Below, piece by piece: positions 1 to 10,490 of a DNA stretch of 64,000 bases. The stretch is from Saccharomyces mikatae IFO 1815. Lineage: Eukaryota > Ascomycota > Saccharomycetes > Saccharomycetales > Saccharomycetaceae. Each line of letters begins with the position of its first letter. Position 1 is the first letter of the stretch. A model generated the notes under the pieces. That model ran no database searches and was not told where the DNA came from. It was given only the letters and a program-made list of their open reading frames with translations. The translations under genes were made by a program, and so were the position numbers. The stretch spans positions 310,001 to 374,000 of the forward strand of contig NC_079269.1 of NCBI RefSeq assembly GCF_947241705.1. The letters are read 5' to 3'.

Positions 1-1
1 A

Positions 2-3000
2 GCTGGCTACATTGATTTTGAGAAGACACCAGATTGCTTTGTAGTAGTACTTTCTGATATTGCACATGTATATCTCCTGACAAGAGGCGATTCTACGACG
101 GTATGTTTCCCATTCCAGATAGGTAATGCGTTCTGGTATGCGAATGGTGTGATTTTGGAGAGGGACACTTCTGTGTTCTTCATGGATAGTGGTTACGATT
201 CAAAGCCCATTGAAGTCGATTTAAAGCATAAGTACATCACTATGACGGATCCGATGACACCGTTTGGCTTGATTTCGATCACAAATACCTTTAAGGGTGG
301 AATAAACAGTGCTTCAGGTAACAAAAGCGATAGCTTACAAGACCTTCAGCTTGTGTTATTCCCCAGTAATAGGGAAAAGTACATAGCGGTTTTCCTAGAT
401 CAGAATTCCAAGGTGCTACGATTTTATTACAGTAGAATTTTGTCATCAGATCAGTCACGGAAGGGAGAGTTAACGATTTCCTCGACGAAGAAAACAGGCT
501 TGGAAACGGCTGGCAATAGCCAAAAGACTGGTGGAATTACGAAAGATTTGCGTAAGTTCTCACTTTTGACACGTAGGTCAACTTCTAATTCTCACGATTT
601 CAATACTTCCGAAAGAATCATTAGCGGCAGTGTGGGTAACGCTCCAGTAAGAACAGATATTTTTGCTCTACCTTCTACTTGTTCAAGAAGAAGCCTATCA
701 GCAACCCTAGATAGAATGGGGAACACCATTGGTCTGAATAATAGAGCCACACCTTCTTCCTTTTTCGAAACCTCTGCAAATACTTCGGCTCATTCTAATG
801 TAGCCCCCGTATCACAGCCAATGCAGCAGCAGCAGCAGGAATATTTAAACCAAACCGCAACTTCCTCGAAGGATATTGTTTTGACAGAAGTATCGTCTTT
901 GAAACTGCCAGATGATATCACTTTCACTTCACGACGTCTGAGCTCTATACTAAACACTATAAAGTTTTTGTCATTAAAATTCGAACGCCAGGAGGCACTT
1001 TTAATATTTCATGAGCCTACGCATTTTTGCAAAATCTGGTTAATTGATCTTTTACCAGATGTCATTGATTCTATTCCATTCAAGGTATATGGGAACTCAC
1101 CGCAAAACATGATTAGACTAGAGAATTTAAAGCTTAAAGACCCATCAAGGATACAAGCTATACATATACATGCCCATCTTGATGGATGTCTGATTTTGAT
1201 TTCAAAGGAACAGAATGGAAAACAATTTGAATCTCTCCTATACAACCCCTTTGTTAGAATATTATCGCCTTCTAAAAATGTTTCGCGGGAGCTCACTAAA
1301 CAAAACAATTTCCCCTCTCTACAAAAAATGTTCCCCTATCCTGAAACTAGCTTCACTAAGCTCTGTTTCGAAGCCCTCAAGTATATTACTTCTCCAACAT
1401 TTAACATCTCAATTATATTTCTATGGCAATATGCATATTCAATACTTCTTGCAAGGACCAGTCATGTACTTACACGCTTTAGAATTGAGTATGACGCGTT
1501 TTCATTGGTTCTTTCACTTTTGATTTTGCCGATTCCTAGTTCCTCCAGTCAAGAGTTTAAAGAAAATAAAGAAATATATCAGCATGAACTATTTCAGCAG
1601 TTGAAGCAGAATCCAGAAATAACAAGCTCTGTTCTGCCGAAGATTGTTATTGCATTGCATCTGATACGGGAGGAATACTCCTTGAATGTCTTGTGTCGCA
1701 ATGAACACGCATTGTTGGGACAGTTTCTCGGGTTCGCTACTGCCGCCATGGGCTGGCCAGACTTATGGCAATCATACTATGTGCCTCAAGCTGATTTAGA
1801 ATCAAAACCATTGTTATCCCCTGGGGAACAAAACTCCACTTTCTTTCATCCATTAGACGAACCGCCATCAATCATCAAATCGTTATATAGTATAACTGAA
1901 AACAGTTCAATATCATTATGTCCGTTTATTAGTTTCTCAAGACTTGCCGCAACAGATACAGAGGTTGAATTGCGCATTACTCCGAGAAGTTTTAAAATCT
2001 TGGGTTTGTATGAACTGGTGCACTCTGCGAATTTTCTACCAGATTATATTTTGGGTATTCTCTCTAGCTTGAAAATAGATAAAAACGAGCTGCAAACATA
2101 TCCTTTAGGTATTTTAGTCCCTTTGAGAAATGTCCTGAAAATTCTGGAGGATAAATTATCTGAAGTACGAGAAAACCTGGAGTTGTTAAATAGGGCTGAT
2201 TTACAAAGGTGCAGTGCAATTATCAACAGTATAAGGAATGATACCAAGGATATCGTTGGAAGAGATCAAAAGGATAGTTCTGTTTTATACAAGGTACCGG
2301 TGACCAAGAATATAGGCTCTTCAAGTAGGACGCCAAATAATATATATTCAATACTATCCGAGATTGTGAAAAGTGCAAGTCAAGTTCCACTGGATGGATC
2401 TGCTATGAGGATGTCGAACATCGAGGACGATGAAGATATTGATGAGGGTCGATCCCTCAAATTAAACGCAGGACTGATATTTTCAGAGGATAAGAGGTTT
2501 ACTCATGTTGTATCATTATTGGCTTATTATAAGTCGACACAAGCCCAATTTTTCACTACTAAAACTGAATATGCCCAGATACTAGCTCAAAAAAAATACT
2601 TTGCTAATGTTATGGCCCTGAGAACGTGTACTAATGGTATTGGTTGGGGCGCAGTGGCATATGCAACAGAAAAACCAATATCCACTCAAAAATGGATCGT
2701 TCAACCTCTCAATTTGATTTCTATGTTTCCAGATGACACAAAGATAGCTGTGAAAGTTCCAGAAGATGTAGGACATGATGTTGTCAAGTGGGGACAATTT
2801 CATGCCGGTGTTAGTTCTGGTCTTCGTATTTCAAAGAAGGCAACGGGGATTACAGGTAGTTGGATTGCGTTTAATAAACCAAAAGAATTGGATGCTTATC
2901 ACGGTGGCTTTCTCCTCGGACTTGGACTTAGTGGGCATCTAAAAAATCTAGAGGAATGGCACATATACAATTACCTAAGCCCCAGAAATACACATATAAG

Positions 3001-5026
3001 TATTGGATTACTTTTAGGGATGAGTTCAAGTATGAAGGGTAGTATGGACTCAAAACTGATTAAAGTTATTAGTGTACATCTAGTAGCATTTCTCCCAAGC
3101 GGATCTAGCGATTTGAATATAGATCTAAAACTACAAACCGCTGGTATTATAGGGATGGGTATGTTATACCTTAACTCAAGGCATAAGAGGATGAGCGATT
3201 CAATTTTTGCGCAGCTGGTATCATTACTCAATGTTAATGATGAAATGGTTGCTGATGAAGAATATCGATTAGCAGCCGGTATATCGTTAGGTCTGATCAA
3301 TTTGGGGGCAGGTCAAACTACATTCAAGAAGTGGGACTCATCTTTATTAAGGTTAGGGGACTACTTTCCTGAAGATGTTTATGATTCTAGTGATGTTGAA
3401 CAAAACATAATGTATGAAGAGCTAACTACGAAACTTTTGGAGATTATCACCAGTACCTACGATATAGAAAACGATTGGATACCTGAAAATTCACAGATTG
3501 GTGCAGTGATTGCAATTATGTTCCTATTTTTGAAGTCGAATAACTATGAAATTTCCAATGCCCTTAAAGTTGATCTGAAGGAAATTTTAAAATCAAATAT
3601 AAATACTCGCCCTGAATTGTTAATGTACCTGGAATGGGCATCCAATATGATTTTATGGGACTGTATAGGTGATGACTTGTCGTTTGTCATGAAAGATGTC
3701 GAATTAGAAAAAAACATTAGTGAACTTAATACAGATTTACTTCCCATATATTATACTATGGCGGGAAGAATTTTAGCCATGGGTATCAGGTTTGCTTCTA
3801 GTGGTAACTTGAAAATTCGCAATGTCCTTCTTTCTCTTGTTGATAAGTTTTTGCCTTTTTATCAATACCCTGGAAAGCGGAATCTTGACTTTAGGTTGAC
3901 AATCTCTGTTATTAATGTTTTAGTCAATGTCATCATTGTGGCTTTGAGTATGGTTATGTGTGCTAGTGGTGATTTGGAAGTTTTAAGGAGGGTGAAATAT
4001 CTACACGAAGTTGTCTCTGGACCTTATTCAGACTTATTTCAAGTAATACCTACTTCTAAAAATAATGACGCAAGTGTGTCACAGGAAAACTCAAGTACAA
4101 ACAGATCTGGAGATAATGACCATGATGAGAGAACTGACGATACAACAACTTCCCTCGATAATGATAGGTCCATAAATGGTAGTGAAATTAGCGATCCAAC
4201 AGCATTTTTAGAAGACAAAAAGGATATGGATGACCACTACGGTAAGTTCATTTCCACGAATCTCGCGCTAGGTTTTCTATTCCTTGGATCTGGGCAATAC
4301 GCTCTTAATACTTCAACTTTAGAATCTATTGCCTTCCTAAGCATGTCTGCTTTACCCACGTACGCAACTCCGCATCCTTTACAAGAGTTGAAACATTTCT
4401 GGAGCATGGCTGTAGAACCCCGTTGTCTTGTTATAAAAGATATTTCTACTGGCGATCCCGTTAACAACGTCCCTATTAAGTTGGTAGTTGAGAAAGACAT
4501 TGAAAATGAGGAAGTAGTAAGGGAAATGTCCACTCCGTGTTTACTGCCTGACTTCTCTAAGATCAGATCCATTAGGGTGGAAATGCATAGTTACTTCCCC
4601 TTAGAAATTAACTTCACTAAAGACTATTCAGCTTCTGATTTTTTTAGTGGCGGTACGATCATTTATATACAAAGGAAATCCCAAAGCATTTTCGAGCACA
4701 AAGCTTCTTTCAGGAACACAGAAGATATACACTTGGCGCTTAAGAAAAAATCAATAGAATCCAAAGATTTTTCGAAGTTGAACCCGAAAACTAAACAAGG
4801 GAACATTACTTCCTCGCAACTTGTTGAAAGTTTAGGTATTCAAGATTTGACAATGGTAGAACTTGATACAATCTTAAATGCTGAAAATGACACATCGTTA
4901 ACAGATTCAGAATCCTATAACTTAGGTTTGCTCTGCTCGGATAAAAACAGTGGAGATGTATTGGATTGTCAACTTGAACTTTGGTACAAAAGCTTTGGAC
5001 CACACGTTGAACAATGTAAGCATTAA
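2..5026 (+). CDS. APC1: Anaphase-promoting complex scaffold subunit Apc1 (5' partial)
   Basis: Largest subunit of the anaphase-promoting complex/cyclosome, the nuclear ubiquitin ligase that targets securin and mitotic cyclins. The frame is open from base 2 with no start in the window, giving 1674 residues. Remembered S. cerevisiae Apc1 is 1748 aa, so about 74 N-terminal residues lie upstream. An N-terminal beta-rich part is followed by a low-complexity Ser/Asn/Gln segment with a short CAG run near base 825. The second half has the Gly/Leu-rich helical repeats (for example LGLGLSGHL and SIGLLLGMSSS) expected of the proteasome/cyclosome repeat domain. An acidic Asp/Asn/Thr-rich insert lies near bases 4060-4180. 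Identification is by recognition of the sequence and by gene order. Confidence 0.93.
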   Translation, partial: AGYIDFEKTPDCFVVVLSDIAHVYLLTRGDSTTVCFPFQIGNAFWYANGVILERDTSVFFMDSGYDSKPIEVDLKHKYITMTDPMTPFGLISITNTFKGGINSASGNKSDSLQDLQLVLFPSNREKYIAVFLDQNSKVLRFYYSRILSSDQSRKGELTISSTKKTGLETAGNSQKTGGITKDLRKFSLLTRRSTSNSHDFNTSERIISGSVGNAPVRTDIFALPSTCSRRSLSATLDRMGNTIGLNNRATPSSFFETSANTSAHSNVAPVSQPMQQQQQEYLNQTATSSKDIVLTEVSSLKLPDDITFTSRRLSSILNTIKFLSLKFERQEALLIFHEPTHFCKIWLIDLLPDVIDSIPFKVYGNSPQNMIRLENLKLKDPSRIQAIHIHAHLDGCLILISKEQNGKQFESLLYNPFVRILSPSKNVSRELTKQNNFPSLQKMFPYPETSFTKLCFEALKYITSPTFNISIIFLWQYAYSILLARTSHVLTRFRIEYDAFSLVLSLLILPIPSSSSQEFKENKEIYQHELFQQLKQNPEITSSVLPKIVIALHLIREEYSLNVLCRNEHALLGQFLGFATAAMGWPDLWQSYYVPQADLESKPLLSPGEQNSTFFHPLDEPPSIIKSLYSITENSSISLCPFISFSRLAATDTEVELRITPRSFKILGLYELVHSANFLPDYILGILSSLKIDKNELQTYPLGILVPLRNVLKILEDKLSEVRENLELLNRADLQRCSAIINSIRNDTKDIVGRDQKDSSVLYKVPVTKNIGSSSRTPNNIYSILSEIVKSASQVPLDGSAMRMSNIEDDEDIDEGRSLKLNAGLIFSEDKRFTHVVSLLAYYKSTQAQFFTTKTEYAQILAQKKYFANVMALRTCTNGIGWGAVAYATEKPISTQKWIVQPLNLISMFPDDTKIAVKVPEDVGHDVVKWGQFHAGVSSGLRISKKATGITGSWIAFNKPKELDAYHGGFLLGLGLSGHLKNLEEWHIYNYLSPRNTHISIGLLLGMSSSMKGSMDSKLIKVISVHLVAFLPSGSSDLNIDLKLQTAGIIGMGMLYLNSRHKRMSDSIFAQLVSLLNVNDEMVADEEYRLAAGISLGLINLGAGQTTFKKWDSSLLRLGDYFPEDVYDSSDVEQNIMYEELTTKLLEIITSTYDIENDWIPENSQIGAVIAIMFLFLKSNNYEISNALKVDLKEILKSNINTRPELLMYLEWASNMILWDCIGDDLSFVMKDVELEKNISELNTDLLPIYYTMAGRILAMGIRFASSGNLKIRNVLLSLVDKFLPFYQYPGKRNLDFRLTISVINVLVNVIIVALSMVMCASGDLEVLRRVKYLHEVVSGPYSDLFQVIPTSKNNDASVSQENSSTNRSGDNDHDERTDDTTTSLDNDRSINGSEISDPTAFLEDKKDMDDHYGKFISTNLALGFLFLGSGQYALNTSTLESIAFLSMSALPTYATPHPLQELKHFWSMAVEPRCLVIKDISTGDPVNNVPIKLVVEKDIENEEVVREMSTPCLLPDFSKIRSIRVEMHSYFPLEINFTKDYSASDFFSGGTIIYIQRKSQSIFEHKASFRNTEDIHLALKKKSIESKDFSKLNPKTKQGNITSSQLVESLGIQDLTMVELDTILNAENDTSLTDSESYNLGLLCSDKNSGDVLDCQLELWYKSFGPHVEQCKH

Positions 5027-5311
5027 GGATTTTTTCTAATGAGTATAATAAGCAATTTAGAGAAGATTCAAAAAAGAGAAAAGAAATAGATTAAGTTGTG
5101 TATATCCAGTCTCAGAAATGTATGCATGTTGAGCACTACCAGGTGGTTAGAAACTCTTTAGGTGAACGTTTTCAATCTTTAACTATATTAGACAAGTTTA
5201 ATCTGAAAAATATACAGTACGTAATCCTGTATACCTCCCGTGTAAGAAAGCAACGCGGATAATAATTTATACACAGCAAAAAAGGACGCTAGTCTTATAT
5301 ATAGTTTTTTT

Positions 5312-6817
5312 TCATTCCAAATCTCCATTACTAATAATGCCTAATTCCTGTCCCATTTTCACCTTATCACCAACGTTGACCTTGAATCGAAATTCAGTCG
5401 GAGCCTCAAAACAAAGTACAACAGTACTACCCAATTCAAATCCTCCCATTTCTTCGCCTTTAACCAAAGGCATTCCACCCAATATTTTGCTTGCATTTTC
5501 ATATACTGCCTGGTAGCAGGTATGTGGTTCTAAGTGTTTATCACTTTTAGAGTTTGTAACAAACTCTTGATCAAAATTTAGCTTAATTGAACCAACATTT
5601 GTTGCACCGACAGGGGTCATACTAAAAAATCCATATTTCCAACTGCCCAATAGGGCAACTCTTTCATTTAAAACAAAAAGGTTTGGGAAGTTGCGTTGGA
5701 AGTAAGGTGCGACAGAAAACAAATCACCTGGAAAATGGCGGCGAACCCTGCAAACCCAGTCAATTGGGGAATGAAAATGGTGGTAATCACCAGGCGCTAA
5801 ATAAATGACGGCAAAAAAAAGTTCTGTATCATGAGGCTCTGTGCACGAAAATCCATTAGAAAAGTAATTTAAAGAAAGTTGACTCAAAAGATGCATGTTT
5901 TTGGACACACTGGGTTTCGACTCTTGGACGGATTGATCACCTTCATTTTTAATGTTGAGAAGAGGTTGTTCTGTATCCTCAGAACCTGCCATGCGTAATT
6001 TATTCACCCTGGCAAATTCTCTGTGTTTTTCCTCGTCAGAAGTCAGATCCAAACTAGATTCACTCTTTGACATCAGAGGGTGAGAATGAGTGCCAAGAAA
6101 CTCTTTTATTGAATATGTCATACCCTTAACTTGTTCGATTTCGCCAGTTTCAGAATTGATTATACCGACTTGTAAAATTTTCCCATCACTTGGTGAAGCA
6201 ATAACATCTTCACCTTGTGCTACTGGACGTGTGTCTGGTTTTATGTTACGATAAAAAAATTCGGATAAATTTGCGTAATGTGTCAAATCAGGATCTTCCA
6301 TTTCGTCCAAATTAACTCCAAATAGAAAAGAATATAGCCTATAGCCCCATGGCCTAATCCAAATGGGTAACGTGAGAGAATTTACTTGGCCCCAGAGTCG
6401 AGACATTGCATTTAATGGTAAAGTGGAATAGCAGAAGAATAGCCAATTATTGTTAAATATTTTGATCTTTCTTGTCCTTCTTCCTTTCTTACTCTCTGTA
6501 GTACCCTCTTTGTCTGTATCATCGTCCCTCGAGACCAGCAAAATGGTTCCTAGAACTATGGTAAAACTAGTTAAAACGACCCACTTCATAGAGACTTGTT
6601 TTCTCCCGCTGTTTGCGGCAGCAGCTTTGGCACGGTCCACAATCTCACCGGAATTACGTCGTTGTTGAACAAAAAGACGTGTGGAGAGCTTTCTATTCCA
6701 TAACACAGCGGTTTTATTTCTTAATTGCATCCTTGTAGAGAATTTAACGGCCGGAATCCTCCCCATGAGGAGCGTTCTTCCTTGTGCTAAGGCGTTCTTA
6801 ACTGGCATTATCGACAT
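5312..6817 (-). CDS. PSD1: Mitochondrial phosphatidylserine decarboxylase 1
   Basis: Converts phosphatidylserine to phosphatidylethanolamine in the mitochondrial inner membrane. The 501-aa protein (S. cerevisiae about 500) starts with a basic, Arg-rich presequence. A single membrane segment follows at about residues 79-97. Near the C-terminus is the LGST motif (residues 462-465), where self-cleavage between Gly463 and Ser464 makes the pyruvoyl cofactor and splits beta from alpha subunit. A conserved YHHFHSP segment lies in the catalytic domain. A central Ser/Glu-rich insert (about residues 245-315) looks like a variable loop. The gene converges on APC1 with 285 bp between stops. The start chosen is the first ATG and keeps the presequence. 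Confidence 0.95.
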   Translation of the reverse strand: MSIMPVKNALAQGRTLLMGRIPAVKFSTRMQLRNKTAVLWNRKLSTRLFVQQRRNSGEIVDRAKAAAANSGRKQVSMKWVVLTSFTIVLGTILLVSRDDDTDKEGTTESKKGRRTRKIKIFNNNWLFFCYSTLPLNAMSRLWGQVNSLTLPIWIRPWGYRLYSFLFGVNLDEMEDPDLTHYANLSEFFYRNIKPDTRPVAQGEDVIASPSDGKILQVGIINSETGEIEQVKGMTYSIKEFLGTHSHPLMSKSESSLDLTSDEEKHREFARVNKLRMAGSEDTEQPLLNIKNEGDQSVQESKPSVSKNMHLLSQLSLNYFSNGFSCTEPHDTELFFAVIYLAPGDYHHFHSPIDWVCRVRRHFPGDLFSVAPYFQRNFPNLFVLNERVALLGSWKYGFFSMTPVGATNVGSIKLNFDQEFVTNSKSDKHLEPHTCYQAVYENASKILGGMPLVKGEEMGGFELGSTVVLCFEAPTEFRFKVNVGDKVKMGQELGIISNGDLE

Positions 6818-7180
6818 TTTGAGCTTATTTTTCCTTCTCCTCCAAAAAAAAAAGCATGCAAATGATTTAAGTAATCGACAGACAAGGTGCTAAAGAACTA
6901 TCAGAACACTATGTATATCTTTAGGCTTGTGTTTTGTAAGTCTTGTACTTTATATTAAAGATGGAGAGGGAACAAATTTTCCACATGCTTGTGCCTGCGT
7001 TTGATGTCCCTTGACCTCGAGATTTGAAAAAACACCAAAAAGGTATTATATTACCCTGCATATGATATTCTGAATTACATAGCGTATACAGAGACAGAGT
7101 GGTCTTATATGTACCATGCCGGCAGGATATCATTGGGGCGCACTACGTGTTGCCTGCTACGAGCAGGAAAGAAATCTGTA
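6818..7180. promoter_or_regulatory. PSD1 promoter interval with one E-box
   Basis: This 363-bp gap lies between the PSD1 start and the FMP41 stop. It holds a CACATG E-box at 6982-6987, preceded by TTTTC. That resembles the Ino2/Ino4 inositol-choline element, but the flank does not fit exactly (an extra C). Regulation of phospholipid genes by Ino2/Ino4 is established. Assigning this site to it is inference. No gene is seen here. Confidence 0.35.
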
Positions 7181-7960
7181 TCATGTTTCCTTGAATTCAT
7201 ATGGCCCTGGGCGATTTTCACATTCGAATTTCATGTCGATAAGCTTATCATTGTTTTGCAATAACTCACAATGAACATTGTCGCCAGGTTTTAACTCACC
7301 TACACCTGCAGGCGTACCAGTCAAAATAATATCACCTGGTTCAAGGGATATCATGGTGGATATGTGTTGCAGGATCTTATGTAATGGATGCAACATCAGG
7401 TCTGTGCTACCGTCCTGTCTCAACTTTCCATTGACAGAGCATTTGACTCTGAAAATGTTCTGCAAGTTCGATCTATAGATGGAGAGACGCTCGCGAGGGA
7501 CCATAGTAGAAATTGGCATAAAGGTATCAAATCCCTTGCTTATGGTCCAAGGTAAGCCCTTCTTTTTTGCTTCATCTTGAACATTTCTTGCCGTAAGATC
7601 TAACGCTAGAGCAACACCACTGATAGAATCATACACTTCTTCAGGTTTCATCTCAGTGACGTTGGATAAATATTTGTTGACAATCAGTGCCAGTTCAATT
7701 TCATGATGGACCTTCACACCACGTGGAATGAATATGGGCCCTGGATTAGTTCCGTCCTCATTTAGTCCATTATAACTCGAATTTGCAGGTCTCATAGTCT
7801 TGGTCAATGACGACGACATTGGGGTGACTATACTTGATGATGGCTTTAAGAAAAAAAAAGGTTGTTTTGGAGTTGAATTATTCAACTCTTTAATATGCGC
7901 AGCGTAGTTACGCCCTATGCATACAATTTTTCTGGCTGCTTTCAGATAATTGTAACTCAT
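7181..7960 (-). CDS. FMP41: Fumarylacetoacetate-hydrolase-family mitochondrial enzyme
   Basis: A 259-aa protein of the FAH superfamily, the same length as S. cerevisiae Fmp41. Family members are metal-dependent and act on small keto acids such as acylpyruvates and oxaloacetate. Recent work as I recall it assigns the yeast protein oxaloacetate tautomerase activity in mitochondria. Visible family marks are the IVCIGRNYAAH start, VKVHHEIELALIV (the metal-binding Glu region), an ALDLTARNVQ stretch, and the LEPGDIILTGTPAGVG loop near the C-terminus. The start is the ATG giving MSYNYLKAARK. The frame stays open 27 codons further upstream but has no ATG there. The family call is firm and the exact substrate is recalled. 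Confidence 0.9.
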   Translation of the reverse strand: MSYNYLKAARKIVCIGRNYAAHIKELNNSTPKQPFFFLKPSSSIVTPMSSSLTKTMRPANSSYNGLNEDGTNPGPIFIPRGVKVHHEIELALIVNKYLSNVTEMKPEEVYDSISGVALALDLTARNVQDEAKKKGLPWTISKGFDTFMPISTMVPRERLSIYRSNLQNIFRVKCSVNGKLRQDGSTDLMLHPLHKILQHISTMISLEPGDIILTGTPAGVGELKPGDNVHCELLQNNDKLIDMKFECENRPGPYEFKET

Positions 7961-8537
7961 AGCGTCCCGGTAATATTTTGGGTCTTTAATCAATAACTTT
8001 TCAGTGCTTATCAATATGAAAGGTTCTCTGGTGAAATCGTTTTCATTTATCAGTCAAACAGCAGTGACTATCTTTTGAAAGCGGGCAAACGAGAAAAAAA
8101 AAGTATGGTGAAGCTACCAGCAAAGTAAAACAGTAAAGAAGTACAGTCCTTTTAAATAAGCATGGGCTATTAGTCTTGATATATTTAGTATCGGTTCTGT
8201 TCAGTTTATAAGTGCAATGGGTAAGCTCTTAAAATTACGACAACGTACGCTATAAACGATAAACGCTGTATATATTTGAAGTTACTGAGACTTTCTTGTT
8301 GTCGATCAATTAAAAGAAGCCATCAAGTGATTAGAATAATACTTAGAAGAAATAAATAATAATTTAGGGAGAGAAAATTTTCTTGAAATTACATAAGTAC
8401 AGAAAAAGTGAGAGAATAAAAGGAAATTCCTTTTGAGGAAGCTTTATGGTGGAATATTTGCAATGAGAAAAGCGGACAGGACGAAGAAAGCAAATTGTTT
8501 AAAACAGGAAATGTTTCAAGAGCTTGTCGCTATTTCA
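7961..8537. other. Intergenic: FMP41 promoter and SKO1 3' side
   Basis: This 577-bp AT-rich gap lies upstream of FMP41 and downstream of SKO1, both on the minus strand. I see no RNA gene, ORF or strong transcription factor site. Confidence 0.5.
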
Positions 8538-10490
8538 TCAATTATTATGAGGTAGGGCAGATAGTATATCATGCTTATTAGTATCATGGGTATCAGAATT
8601 TGTATTTATTACCAATGGATTGGGAACAGAATAGCATGAATTAATTATACTCTGCGTGGTATTTCCCACATTATTAGTTGTTGTACCATTTTTGCTTATA
8701 TTAGGTCCAGAGTTATGTGGGTATTTTTTATCTAAAATTATCGGTCTCGAATTGATAGATGGATACCCCGTATTTTCATTCTTGACAATAGAAGTGTCCT
8801 TGTTGAAGTTGGTTTGATCTTCTTGATCCTGCATATCCTCTCTCGGATTTTTGCCTCCTCTTCGGTAAAAATTCGTTTCATAGATTATTTTCTTCATGTT
8901 TGATAAAACAGACATTGCGCTTGAATAGTCACTTCTTGAAATACTACTTTCTAGTAATGAGAACAATGATGTAGATGGTTCGGATGACGAAGACGATATA
9001 GTTGACATATTCACATTAAATTGAGCATTTGAAGAGCTTGAAGGTATTATGCCGCACAGTTTCCCGACAGCTTTGGTTAGATCGTCATATTCTGATTCAT
9101 AAAACTGTAGATCACTCTCAATTTTCTTGATGTACTCTTTCTTCCTTTTCCGAAATTTAGACGCAGCCACTCTATTCCTTTCCAAGAACTCTTTCCTTTT
9201 TCTCTCCTGTTCTTCTGTCTCGTCAATGATTACGTTGCTTGAAGTTTTACTATTGTCAGCATCATCCTCTGGCACTGGCCCAGCCGTAACTGTTGAGTTT
9301 TTCCTTGATGTGGAGTTCTTTCTTGCGACTTTAGAAGTTGAACTTGTACTGGACATTCTTCTTCTTCTTTTTCGCGTTTTATTATTAAACTGGTCATTAT
9401 TCTCTGTATGAGTTGTTATATGTTCATTTTCATTGTGGTTATGAGCAGATTGCTCAATGTCATTAAATTCTACTGGATTGTCCATTTTTACAGCCACTTT
9501 TGTGGAAGTATTTGGAGAAAGATTGCTATTATTAATGCCGTTGTTAATGGTAATATCTGTGATATTTGTGGATGGCGTCGGTTTGTACATCGAATTAGTC
9601 AAAACTCCAGCAGACGGTAGGTTTAACAGAGAACTTAACCCCGGTGTAAGTGGTGTGCCATTTACAGTTGGGTGTATCATATTAGCATGAAGATGACTTT
9701 CAGTATTTCCATTTAGAGTGATACTTTTATTTGTGCTCTTACCGTTGGCAATGTTATTACTATTAATTGAAGGAAGCACAGGGTAATTGTAAGACTGTGT
9801 AAGAATACCAGGTGTCAATCCGGTTCTTATATTAGACTCATTAGGTGTTAATCCAGACTTAGATAGGTTTAATAAAAAGCCAGGCATTTGAGAGTCGTTC
9901 GTTGGAAAACCATTACTAGAATTATTGGTGGTGGAATTGCAGTTTCGTGATTGGCGTATTAATGAACTCCCTGATGGTGAGGAGCTGCTTGGATATAAAG
10001 ATCCCGAATTAGAAGAAACGCCTGGTGCACTAGGGTTTGAATTTGATGTTGATGCAGAATGTGAATTGGGATTGGGATTTGAAGTTGAATTCGCCTGGTA
10101 TAAAATAGAAGGAGAGAGAAGTAGAGGCGGTAATCTTTTGGATCCACCTGGCGTGAGTATAGGTGAGGATACTATGTTGGGCCTATGTTGACCTGGCAAA
10201 AAGCTTGGTGAGTCTCTCTTCATCTCATTATGATTAGTATTATCGACAACAGTTCCGTTCCCATTTTCTTCGGGAATACTGTTCAAGCTATTAGTAGAGC
10301 GTTGTGAATGTTGGGTTAGCGCCGATATGGAATTGTTTCGAGAAGGGTCCTTTGGGAGAGATGGGTGAGGAACTGTACCTGGAAGTGACAAAGCCTTTTT
10401 GGTAGAGGCAAAACTTTGTTCAAAAGGGTTTGGCTCTAGATCAAAAGTTGAAACAGTGCTTGGTTGTCTTGAACGTTCTTCGCTTGACAT
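8538..10490 (-). CDS. SKO1: bZIP transcription factor of the HOG pathway, Sko1
   Basis: CREB/ATF-type bZIP protein that represses osmotic-stress genes with Cyc8-Tup1 and becomes an activator when Hog1 phosphorylates it. The protein is 650 aa against about 647 remembered for S. cerevisiae. The basic region ERNRVAASKFRKRKKEYIKK lies at roughly residues 430-455, followed by a leucine zipper. The N-terminal two thirds is Ser/Asn/Pro-rich with many SP and TP pairs, the Hog1-regulated region. A basic RKRRRRMSSTSS patch is a likely nuclear signal and PKA-type site. Starting at MSSEERS drops an upstream in-frame stretch that begins only with GTG. The low-complexity Asn/Ser runs probably explain the 3-residue difference. 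Confidence 0.95.
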   Translation of the reverse strand: MSSEERSRQPSTVSTFDLEPNPFEQSFASTKKALSLPGTVPHPSLPKDPSRNNSISALTQHSQRSTNSLNSIPEENGNGTVVDNTNHNEMKRDSPSFLPGQHRPNIVSSPILTPGGSKRLPPLLLSPSILYQANSTSNPNPNSHSASTSNSNPSAPGVSSNSGSLYPSSSSPSGSSLIRQSRNCNSTTNNSSNGFPTNDSQMPGFLLNLSKSGLTPNESNIRTGLTPGILTQSYNYPVLPSINSNNIANGKSTNKSITLNGNTESHLHANMIHPTVNGTPLTPGLSSLLNLPSAGVLTNSMYKPTPSTNITDITINNGINNSNLSPNTSTKVAVKMDNPVEFNDIEQSAHNHNENEHITTHTENNDQFNNKTRKRRRRMSSTSSTSKVARKNSTSRKNSTVTAGPVPEDDADNSKTSSNVIIDETEEQERKRKEFLERNRVAASKFRKRKKEYIKKIESDLQFYESEYDDLTKAVGKLCGIIPSSSSNAQFNVNMSTISSSSSEPSTSLFSLLESSISRSDYSSAMSVLSNMKKIIYETNFYRRGGKNPREDMQDQEDQTNFNKDTSIVKNENTGYPSINSRPIILDKKYPHNSGPNISKNGTTTNNVGNTTQSIINSCYSVPNPLVINTNSDTHDTNKHDILSALPHNN

